Shown here: in pieces, positions 11,176 to 20,200 of the stretch
Numbering within the stretch: position 1 is the first letter of the stretch
Layout: every line of letters begins with the position of its first letter
NCBI GenBank assembly: GCA_036346205.1
Contig: JARFJB010000005.1
Location: 62,501 to 126,500 of the forward strand
Reading direction: 5' to 3'
Source: Vesta saturnalis
Lineage: Eukaryota > Arthropoda > Insecta > Coleoptera > Lampyridae
Length of the DNA: 64,000 bases
The notes under the pieces: generated by a model
What the model was told of the DNA's origin: nothing
What the model saw: the letters and a program-made list of their open reading frames with translations, nothing else
Database searches by the model: none
Position numbers and translations under genes: made by a program

Positions 11176-11943
11176 TATAGTAACGCCGGGGAGAGGTGTC
11201 TCATGGCGGACTCGAGAATGGGAATATGATTATTACTGTGAAATGCATCTGTTTCCCTTTATCTTAGTGCGAAGTTCCCACTTAAAGAAAGACGGATTGT
11301 AATGTATAGGTCTGCTATATATTTTAAATGCAGGACTTAAAAACGTATGTCGATTCTAAAGTCAAAGTGCTTGACGCTGTCAAATGTCTTCTTGACTATT
11401 TAACCTCAATTTATTCTTCGTATTTCGTTTCGTATAATCGCATCGTGTTTTGTAGTTATAATAATTTATCTTTCGCTTTGTAATTTTTTAGTTTCCATTG
11501 CATTTGTAAACAACACTTTTTTTCAAAACTATTATTATTAATATTGACCATTACGAGGTAAGTTTATAATGCAAAATGTATTTCCAATTGATTAAATGCA
11601 TTTATTTATTTTGCAGCAAATAATAATGTCATTAAAATGTAAATCTTTGAAAAGCCAAACTCAAGTAATGTTAATGAATATACTGCATTATTTCGAGATG
11701 GAACGCGATAACGGGGGGCCAAGTTTACCTTTAACTTCCATTATCCAGGTACGCTAATAATTTTCACTATTTAAATTTGACAGCACGGCTTAAATTTGAA
11801 AATAACCTAGAAACATTGACAATGTTTTGTTGGTATTCAAAGCAACTAACTATATGAACCAATAACGACATACGTTTTTAAAATCTTAAACCATGCTTTA
11901 CTAAAAGATGAGTCATGAGACACCTCTCGCCGGCCCGACCATA
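11176..11943 (+). mobile_element. Small DNA transposon with about 30-bp TIRs, carrying a first coding exon
   Basis: The ends are inverted repeats sharing GAGAGGTGTCTCATG (11191-11205, and its complement at 11914-11928), preceded by a GC-rich CGCCGG-type tip. The paralogous segment B has uninterrupted sequence at this point (near 28290), so insertion occurred in copy A only. At about 770 bp it is probably a deletion derivative. It keeps a 5' part with a small intron and the start of a transposase-like frame. Confidence 0.75.
11626..11748 (+). pseudogene. First coding exon of a transposase-like protein inside the 11.2-11.9 kb element
   Basis: A 41-codon exon starts MSLKCKSLKSQTQVMLMNIL and ends at a GT donor (CCAG/GTACGC). 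It is preceded by an acceptor (TTATTTTGCAG) and by a GTAAGT donor near 11557, so a short intron splits the 5' leader. The pattern LKSQxxxMLMNILHYFEMERDNG resembles the N-terminus (K-S-Q...hhxxhhxxFMxxE) of a family of insect transposon proteins. No downstream exons lie in the element, so the gene is truncated. Confidence 0.5.
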
Positions 11944-13480
11944 AGTGAAACGCATTACACGATGTATGCAGCACCTTATATTTATGTTTGTCGCATATCT
12001 ATACTAATTCGATGAATTTCAAATATAAAGACTATTGCCCAAAAAACTAGCATGGAATCATGCTGTAAGAGCACCCCCAATAATAATTATTTTCAATAAG
12101 GGTTGGGTTTAAGTTTAACTAGAAATTATTAATTACCATCCGGTTAAAACTGATCGTCTCTTATACCTTGAACTTCTATTTGAACCTATTATTGTGCTTT
12201 TAATTTAAAAATTTTAACCGCTTCCAGTCCGACTTAAATACAAAAAGTATTCCGAAAATTCATATTATTTTATTTTATTGTTTAAATTTAATGTACGTTA
12301 CAAACTTAAAGACTGGATATAATAGAAAGACAATTAATATTACTATTTCGAATGTTATTAATTTTAAAACACCTACGTTTCTCATCCGAGTATTTCAGGT
12401 TTTTTCTAATTTAGAGAAAACGTATTGTGAAATTAAATCAAGTAAAGGAATTCCAAAGAGATTGCCCAACAAGACGAAATCTTGATATAAAACTTTTTGC
12501 CACGTTTCCTAGGCAAGGGATAATTAGCGAAATGCTGATCAACACAACCAACGCCCCCTAGTGTCGTTGTAGTCAACTACTACTGGAGGTATTAGTTTAC
12601 TTGCATCCATATAATTACTAGTAATTATATGCTTGCATCCATGATGTAAAAAGAACAGGTGTAGGAATCCCCAAAGATGCGCAGTAGTCATTTACTCCGA
12701 CCAATCAGAAATTTATCCAAATTACAAAAATCATCAGGGCATCTTCCTGTATTAATCGATACAGAAATTGATTTTTTTGGTTAAAGTATTAAGAATTATA
12801 TATTTTTATTAGTTTATGATTATTATAATTTTGTATTATATATTACAATTTTTTTAATTTTGCTTGCACTTATCGTCACAGAGTGTGGCTAATTCTGGAT
12901 AAGTGATGACAAGTGTTTTATCATAATAAAAAGATTTTATTTAATTTAATTTAACCTGTTAACATGTATGAAGGTTATTGATTTTTTTCATCATTGATAT
13001 AAAAAACTTCGACCTTAAACGATTATGTTCTGTGTAGTTTGAATTTAAGCGTTAGCTCTAATTTTCAATATCCAAGGTTAACCTGTATTAATTAATTTCT
13101 ATCTAACATGATGTTTAAATGCAATTCTGATATAGATAACTGTTTTTACAATGTGATTTTTCATAATAGGATTTATTATAAAAGCGGCTGCATAATTGTT
13201 ATTATTACATTTTCTGTTAATTTCCATTTTGTAGATTGTGACCTTCTATCTATATACGAATTTTATAACAACATGCAATTAAGACGACTTTCACCTTGTA
13301 TTACATACAAATTACAGACGACCTCCAATAGTTGATAACACTATTGAATTGTTGCGCATATGTATTAATAGTTGGAAACATATAAATTGTTCACGTTTCA
13401 TTTTAATATGGCTATCAATTATTGAAAGGTCGACCGTTAAAGTATGTTTCTAATCGACTTTTGCATTAACTGCAAGGTTG
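11944..13480. other. Non-coding part of segment A
   Basis: No gene. 11945-12290 matches segment B. From about 12290 the two copies diverge. A perfect 24-bp palindrome (12608-12631) lies between direct repeats of CTTGCATCCAT (12600-12610 and 12632-12642). A copy of a dispersed repeat (see 1893 and 60580) lies at about 13090-13190. Confidence 0.5.
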
Positions 13481-13485
13481 TTAAA

Positions 13486-13537
13486 AGGAGCCCTTGTACT
13501 ATTCATGTACCTGTACATGAATAGTACAAGGGCTCCT
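13486..13537. repeat. Perfect 25-bp inverted repeat with 2-nt spacer
   Basis: The arms 13486-13510 and 13513-13537 are exact reverse complements. The arm begins AGGAGCCCTTGTACT and the spacer is CT. On single-stranded DNA or RNA it would make a near-blunt hairpin. Confidence 0.95.
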
Positions 13538-13584
13538 ACTTACTTCGAAAATATTTTAATGAGTAGCGTGTAAAAACCTCCCGA

Positions 13585-13915
13585 ACGACCTGTTTAGCAT
13601 TCGTGGCGTAAAGGGTTCGATACCCATTACCGTCTACCTTGTATGAGGTTTTTTTCAGGGGGTTTTCCTCATACACATGTAGCGACATGGTCACTGCGCA
13701 TATGCACACCGTGTGCGGCTACTTAGGCGAATGCTGCGGTAGTAGTTTCCCCCTCAGAACCCTAACTCCGTTCCTTCCGATCCTATCCTGACCACACCCA
13801 TCCTTAACCCCACCATGCATATATGTAATGTATGCATGTATGCTGGGAATCCATGATTGTGGCTGAAGGAGCTCGGAAAGCTCAAGCAGCCCGCCCTCCA
13901 ACTTGGGGAGGGAAT
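13585..13915 (+). repeat. tRNA-derived SINE (copy 2)
   Basis: The B box GGTTCGATACC lies at 13614-13624. The body (CTCATACACATG, then CCTCAGAACCCTAA, then GGAGCTCGGAAAGCTCAAGC) matches copy 1 at 10647-10978 in inverse orientation. The tRNA-like head is shortened at its 5' side. The long open frame across it on the minus strand is not a gene. Confidence 0.7.
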
Positions 13916-14287
13916 CAAATACGTGGCCTTTTCCTTTTAAAACATTCCGCTCAGAGTTACACTTAAGCGGGCGTTCGCGCGAGTAACGATCCATGTTGAG
14001 TTTGTATTTGTAAATAATTTGTGCAGCAGTGCATATTAGTTTACTGCAAAAACCCATTTTAGGGATGACGTATATAAGCGTTTACAAATGAAATGATTAA
14101 TGGGAATTGAAAATTAGTGTTGAGCTTTTCCAAAATTTAACAAGTGTTTAAACAAATTTGCAATGAACAGCAAACATTGTATTAAGGAAAGCCGGTTATT
14201 AGTGACGAGAGTATATACATATTCAGGATTAATTAAAGCGAATCAACCCCAGTGGATACGACGTTACACCGGGTAATGGACTACGGA

Positions 14288-14288
<1 letters not shown>

Positions 14289-14337
<49 letters not shown>
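14289..14337. repeat. (TA)n microsatellite ending in TGTGTGTATA
   Basis: About 24 TA units, followed by TGTGTGTATACATATATG. It marks the right end of segment A. The same flank and array close segment B at 30746-30850. Confidence 0.95.
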
Positions 14338-14343
<6 letters not shown>

Positions 14344-14362
14344 ATACATATATGTATATATA

Positions 14363-16365
14363 CAGGGTGGCCGGAAAATAACTGCCAGACTAGCAAAGAA
14401 AATAAGAAGATTTTATACTGGGCGTGTGTCAACTCTGTAACAAAATAAGAAGGCTATTTTTTAAAAAACATCATTGTATAATGCATTTTTATAATCTTCT
14501 TAACGTTTGCTTTACGGTAATATACAATTTTTGGCTTTTTAATGCAATGTTGCCAAGTTACTGACGATTTAAGTAATTTTTCGGAAAAATCGTAGACCGA
14601 GAAAGAAAATCCTCAAACTTACATTTATAAACCCAGGCTCAACATTTTTATCCTGTATGTAACTAAGGTACGTATAAAAAATGTCACATTACTTGTGCAT
14701 GCATACAATACACAAGTTGTTTTAAATTATCATCAATTATCATCATTTAACTAAAATCCGTTTTTTCAAATGGAACACCCTGCATTTTATTTCATATTTT
14801 ATAGTTCCATTAGAAGAACTTTCCAGCGGTACCATGTACCCAAAATGTTGTTTAATGACAAAAAAATGAAACTAAAAATTACATTACAGCTAGGTATAGT
14901 TCATAAACATAAGTTTCATTAACAAAATAACTATATTTGAAATTAGTAATTAAAACAATTTTGTTTTAAGTAATGTTTAAAATGCCTTCCATTAACCTCA
15001 ATACATCTTCGAGCTCGAGCTTTCACAGAATTTCTTGTAGCAGTTAACATTGCTGGGGTTATAGACGCGAAAGCTTCTGTAATTATTCTCTTCATGTCTT
15101 TTTTCGTTGTAACAGGTTCAGAATAACCTTTGCTTTCACGTACCCCTATTTAAAAAAATCACATGGTGTCAATTCTGGGGACCTTGCAGGCCAGATTATG
15201 GGACCGAATCATCTATCTTGAAATCGAATATTTAGCCATTGGAGAACAGGTGCCGTAAAATGAACCGGTACACTATCCAATTGGAACCACATAGTATTTA
15301 AAATATTTTGAGGAACATTCTAAGGCAGATGGCCAAAATGATTTTGAAAAAATTCAAAAATACTGCCGCAGAAGAAAGAGCCAATAACGTGATTATCAAT
15401 TATACCTCCCCAAACATTTAATGACCATCTTTGATGTGATGTAGTTCTGAACACTTGAATTTTCATCCGAACAGTAAAGGAAGTTGTGACGTTTCACAGT
15501 ACCGTTTTTATGAAAAGTATCTTCCTTAGAAAATTTATTTCCGTGTTAATTTCATTAATTAACCATCTACAATAATTTATTCTGCAATCATAGTCCACTG
15601 GTAGAAGTTTCTGATGTAGGTGAATACGGAATGGATGGAATTCATTCTTTTTTAAAATACGTTGAACAGTTGTTCGTGAAATATCATCTAAATTATTTAA
15701 GTGTCTTATATTTGGATTCTCTACAACAGTTAACATTACTGTCGTTTCAGTATCTTCGGTTAATGCGGAAGCAGATCTGTTATGCTATGGATAACTTCTG
15801 ATCTACTAGAGCTAAACCTTTCCTTAAGTTTTTGAAAACAATCAACTCTAGGATTTCTTCTTTTTGGATATTTTTGTGCGTTTTCATTTTTTAGTCATTA
15901 AACAACATTTTGGGTACACACTATATGGTACCGCTACAAAGTTCTTCTGATGGGATTTTAAAATATGAAATAATATACAGGGTGTTCCATTTGAAAAAAA
16001 ACGGATACTAAATATTTTAAAATGATGAAAGGGGTGATCAATTTAAAACACCCAGTGTATTGTATGCATGCATAAGTATTGTGAGATTTTTTTATACATA
16101 CCAGTTACATAGAGGATAGAAATTTTGAGTCTGGGTTTATAAGTGTAAGTTTGAGGATTTTCTTTCTCTGTCTACGATTTTTCCGAAAAATTATTTAAAT
16201 CGTCAGTAAATTGGCAACCGTGCATTAAAAAGCCAAAAACTGTACAGTACTGTAAAGCAGAGTCAAGTAGATTCCAAAAGCGCAATATTATACAGGGGGT
16301 GTCATTTAAAAAATGACCCTCTTTTTTTGCTACAGAGTTACGACACGCCCTGTATATTTGAAAAT
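14363..16365 (-). mobile_element. Mariner-like element with about 450-bp terminal inverted repeats
   Basis: The left arm (about 14418-14885) and right arm (about 15882-16365) are long reverse complements. They share TTTTTGGCTTTTTAATGCA, GAGAAAGAAAATCCTCAAAC and TTCAAATGGAACACCCTG or complements. Between them is a minus-strand transposase remnant. CAGGGTGGCC at 14363 and GCCCTGTATA near 16358 mark candidate tips, and fainter inverted similarity continues out to about 16490. The 14363 end sits directly in TA repeats, the expected target. Confidence 0.7.
14975..15890 (-). pseudogene. Decayed mariner-like transposase
   Basis: Between the long arms, the minus strand reads a degraded transposase. 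Near the start are pieces such as FQKLKERFSSSRSEVIHSIT. The clearest stretch (15736-15494) has ISRTTVQRILKKNEFHPFRI followed by HLHQKLLPVDYDCRINYCRW, the second HTH and linker of this class. Near 15200 a degenerate WPARSPELTPCDFF marks the second catalytic region, and the frame ends near 14978. Several frameshifts and stops make it non-functional. The class matches 2572-3616 and 17040-17430, but the repeat arms show a different family. Confidence 0.7.
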
Positions 16366-16477
16366 AATTTTAAAACTTAGCCCTTGTTGATGATATAAGC
16401 TCACCATGAAATCTTTTTATTTTCTTTATTAGTCTAGCAGTTATTCTACAAGCGATAATAGCTGGGCTACTCAGTAT

Positions 16478-17430
16478 ATACAGGGTGTCTAAGATTTACC
16501 CACGTTCTATAGGTAACTTTGTTATTATAAAAGCTAGAGAATCGGTTAAATTAGCAAAGTTGGGCAGAATTAAAATAAATCTAATTCCGAGAATTTTGTG
16601 AGCCTACTGAGATTTTCGAAATATACCAAAAATCGTCCATATTTTCAATCGCTCATTATTTATGTAATATAAATTATAAAAATAAAAAACGTTTCAAAAA
16701 CGCATTTCATAGACACTTTTAACCTGGTAGAATTTTTTTAATGGCAATCATAGGTGTATATGGACTCATTTAATTAACTCTTTTTCTCTAATTTCAGAAA
16801 TGTATAGTTTGCAATATTTTTTATCTCTCTTTATCTCACTATTTATAAAAAACCATAATTTTTATGTATAACCAAAATAGCATGTGTCCTACAACGGAAA
16901 CAGAAGTTATCCTACCAATAAATTGAGAAAACCAATTTAAAATAATTTTAAGAATATCAGAATCAATTTGTACTGCTAATGAATTAAAATAGAACAGACT
17001 ATAGCAGAATACATAGAAAAAATATGATAACATTAACAAAATAATTTAAACCCTAAGGTCATAAAAGGGCCTCAAAATGTCCACCATTGCTTTGCACACA
17101 TAACTGACAACGTCCTGAACATCTCCCCTTGCACTTTGAATAATGTTCTGGGTCGAATTTGTTGGATAGCAACTTTTATTTTATTTTTTAACACTTCCAA
17201 ATCCGAAGATTTTTCTTTGTACACTTTGTCCTTAATTGCTCCTAACAAGAAAAAGTCTAGTATTTAAGTCGGGAGACCGCAGCGGCCTAGTAGTAGAACC
17301 CCGGTTCCCTATCCAATTATTAACGTTCTTGCAAATAGTTTGACACAGTTAGTGCGTTGTGCGCTAGTGCACCGTCGTGTTGAAGGTATCTCAGATTTTG
17401 GTCCTTTTGGAACATATTTTAGTATATTAC
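16478..17430 (-). mobile_element. Truncated mariner-like element
   Basis: A terminus reading CAGGGTGTCTAAGATTTACC lies at 16478. Further in, the minus strand carries the C-terminal half of a mariner-like transposase. The other terminus was not found; the element abuts a decayed piggyBac at about 17430. Confidence 0.6.
17040..17430 (-). pseudogene. C-terminal part of a mariner-like transposase
   Basis: Reading the minus strand in pieces gives a block like QHDGALAHNALTVSNYLQE (second catalytic Asp region, QQDGAPAH in intact members). WPPRSPDLNTRLF and an IKDKVYKEK-like block follow, then YVCKAMVDILRPFYDLRV before a stop. These are the usual last two motif blocks of insect mariner-like transposases. 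The upstream HTH half is missing. Confidence 0.65.
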
Positions 17431-19240
17431 ACAAAAAAAAACATTCGGTGCACCATTTACCACGATGTTCTCCGTACATAGCGTGTTTGCATTATGGGCA
17501 GTAGGTAGTTGTCATGCGTCTTAATCGGCTTGGACAGTAAAAAAACATGGTTCGTTTACCTTCTACGTAAGGTTGATTATTGGCTGCAGTATCAAGGATT
17601 TCCCCTATGGTTTGGCGAAGATTTCGTCACGTAGTATACGTTTCATGTAGGGCCTGGAAATCAGGTGACTTAGGTCAATCATAAATTGATAACGATTGAG
17701 GGTTTTTAATTCTTTTTCATGTTATTGCAAAACATAAGCATTAATGCAGGCAGCGTTAACCATTCCACAAAAAATGCATAACGGCCAACGTCTTGTCTTT
17801 CTGCTGCAAGACATGTTTGAACACAACTGGTCGAAAGTGTCTACTCCTGATTTTGTCTCGTTATAGTTTTTTTCTTATCTTTAGAAATTTCAGCTACTTC
17901 ACGCATCGTAGACAATAATAGGACGACCATATTTTTTTTGGCATAAGAAACTAGTGTCCTTATCGAAACAAAACATTGACGAATTGTGTTCTCGTCCCTT
18001 TGCCTCCAGCATTTCCGGTGGAATTTCCCCCTTATTTTTCCTTAGAGTCCCAATAATCGTCAACTTATATGGATTTTGCAAGAGTTCCTCAGCTAATGTT
18101 ACAGGGTAAGCCAGTTGCCCATTGTTATGTCCTTATTACCAACGTGTACATAATCTTATGACAATGGTAATCCGTTCGTTTCTGTTGATTTTCCCAAGTA
18201 TGGACTGACGTCAATCATGTACTTCGAGGAAGAATCGCACAACATAACGATCTTGACTCCGTATTTAGAAGGCTTGTAGGAATGCACATCCTAAAAGGAC
18301 ATCTTCCCCGAAACCCTAGAAGTTGTTCATCTATGGTTAAGTGTGACGCAGGAATATATGACGACCTACATTGTATGATAAAAGCATCCCATATTTCACG
18401 AATATTTGCAAATGTGTCTTTTTCCACCCTTTCTCTTCTGGTTGAATTATCAAAACGTGGAATGTTCATCAAGAAAATGAATCGTTCGCAGCTTATGCAT
18501 GACTTGTAAAATGGACCAGATATTATAGAATCCAACATATCTTCTGTGTTTAGATGATTATCTTTCTTTATACCAGACACAACCAGAACAGCAGAAAGAG
18601 CCAATAGTTCTTCCTTTGATAGTGCTACTGTGAACAATGTATTCTCTGTATAGTTCTTGGATTGTCTAGCGGTTTTTTCATTGGTATAACGGATAATTGT
18701 GTCTAAAATATCATTTCATATTTAGGAAGAAATCAATAATATTTATGTAATTTTCAGAGTTTTGATATAAAGTGAACAATATTTCGGCTAGCACTCCTCT
18801 TCGACCTTTGTGAAATTTTGGGAGACCATTTATGTCCATTTTTCCTTTCAACCTCATTGATTTTGGAGTTATTACGTAACGATTGCTAATTGTCGAGTCA
18901 TGTAAATCGGACAACGGTATATTGTCATCAGATGAGGAATGCCACCTTCGTTCACCTCTTTTGGATTGTACGATAATTGAACCTCTTCTTCCCGAACAGC
19001 TTCGTAGGTTTATCAAATGTCTCTTCACTGCTCTCGATTTTCTTCAAAATCGCTTCCGACATTCTCACTACAGTCATTTTCAACTGCCAAGCTATCTAAT
19101 TCATCCCAATCATTTTCCACATCCTCAGAAAGATTTAAATCTGAATCTGTTCTATTCATTGTCTCCTCTATTTCATCTTGTAATTGTTGATCAGTCAAAA
19201 TTTCTTACTACTTGACGCGATTTTCAACTAGCATCAAACA
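17430..19240 (-). pseudogene. Decayed piggyBac-type transposase (DDE_Tnp_1_7)
   Basis: Several minus-strand pieces line up in piggyBac order. At 19028-18711 is the N-terminal acidic and linker region. At 18637-18215 are LSKEELLALSAVLVVSGIKK and then HLTIDEQLLGFRGRCPFR, which holds the first catalytic Asp. At 18081-17899 is GTLRKNKGEIPPEM. At about 17855-17640 is YNETKSGVDTFDQL (third catalytic Asp), then SRKTRRWPLCIFCGMVNAAC. Near 17600-17440 are remnants of the C-terminal Cys-rich domain (YVEGKRTMF and CKHAMYGEH). The second catalytic block is not clear, and many frameshifts show it is dead. No TTAA ends were identified. It differs from the two piggyBac copies at 45.8-55.9 kb. Confidence 0.8.
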
Positions 19241-19588
19241 TTTTTTACACACATGATAAACATAAGTAAATAACTGATCACTGTTCTTGGAACATCACGA
19301 AAAAGGTAAAAATTTACACAACTCTAGTCACGTACATCAAATACAATACTAAATAGAATTATAGGAAGGTACCATGAGACAATAAACAGATGTATCGTGG
19401 GATACAACTTTAAAGAAAAATCGAGTGAAGACGAATATAACCGAAGAGTGTCGAGGCTCGTAAAATTTACGATACTGTAATATTCCAAGGTTAAAATAAA
19501 TTTCATCATTTTAAAATCACTAAAATGGAACATCCTGTATATTATTTAATATTTTTTAATCATTATTCATTAATCGTTTGTGATAATA
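19241..19588. other. Short non-coding stretch with a lone mariner-like terminus
   Basis: No gene. AATGGAACATCCTGTATA at about 19523-19540 resembles a mariner-type terminus facing left. The last bases before 19589 (ATTAATCGTTT, then AATA) match the paralogous site at about 9070-9085. Confidence 0.4.
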
Positions 19589-19599
19589 CTGCCGTCCAC

Positions 19600-20010
19600 C
19601 GGAAAAACACCGTATGTAGATTTTTTTTTCAAAAATAAGATTTTGTTTTTTGGATTTTTAACGATACAAATTTTCTATTTGTGCATAAAAAATTTTTTTG
19701 CAAACACTTATTTGTAAAAAATTAAATAAAATTAGGCGATTTGTACGTGTTTAGAAAAAAATTGCATACTACATAGAATAAAAGCCGTAAGTGTCAATAT
19801 ATCACGTATGTACCAGTTTTATTTTCAAATTACAAAGCAAAAGTGCCGTATGTTTAATGAATTTCGTCACATACGTCGTTTATTACTAATAAACACTACC
19901 GCTTTATACCGTGTTTACGTATTTTATCGTATATTTTAACGTACGGTGTTCTTACCTAGGAAAAAAAATATTGTGTATGTTTTAACATGCGGTATTCTTG
20001 CGTAGTAACG
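19600..20010. promoter_or_regulatory. Subterminal repeat region of the 5.9-kb transposon
   Basis: CCGTATGT-like words occur at 19610, about 19804 (CGTATGT), 19846 and, inverted, 19870 (ACATACG), and the right TIR carries another. Two longer direct repeats of about 36 bp, with cores TACGGTGTTCTTACCTAGG and TGCGGTATTCTTGCGTAG, lie at about 19925-19960 and 19973-20008. Clustered short repeats inside the TIR are typical transposase-binding sites; that role is inferred. Confidence 0.5.
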
Positions 20011-20097
20011 GATAATAATTAATAGTTGTTTTTCGTCGGCGCGCGCAAGGCCGTTCATGCCTAGTAGTTACAAGAAAGAAGCACATATCAACCTTCT

Positions 20098-20106
20098 GCT
20101 CAGTTG
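20098..20106 (+). promoter_or_regulatory. Possible arthropod initiator
   Basis: CTCAGTTGT, with the TCAGT core of arthropod initiators, lies about 100 bp before the ATG at 20201 in otherwise GC-richer leader sequence. It is inferred from sequence only. Confidence 0.25.
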
Positions 20107-20200
20107 TGTTTAAGTAATCGGCAAGTTAGTGTACGAATTTATTTGATTGTTTTGTTTTTGTGGCTTTTGTGGTGTTTTTATACCCAGTGAATTTAATGAA

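Larger units (their letters stand above)
9078..14290. repeat. Segmental duplication, copy A (about 5 kb)
   Basis: Blocks of high similarity link this segment, in the same order and orientation, to 25462-30745. They are 9082-9280 with 25460-25650, the GPx gene (9600-10300 with 26930-27660), 10440-10530 with 27820-27920, 11030-11175 with 28110-28300, 11945-12290 with 28290-28655, and 14030-14290 with 30155-30745. Insertions present in A only include a SINE at about 10647 and a TIR element at 11176, each missing from the matching place in B. Both copies end in TA-rich microsatellites. I judge this a tandem duplication later split by transposons. Confidence 0.85.

Noticed and set aside
13719..14057. 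112-codon minus-strand open frame
   Set aside because: Lies across a tRNA-derived SINE and has no protein motifs.
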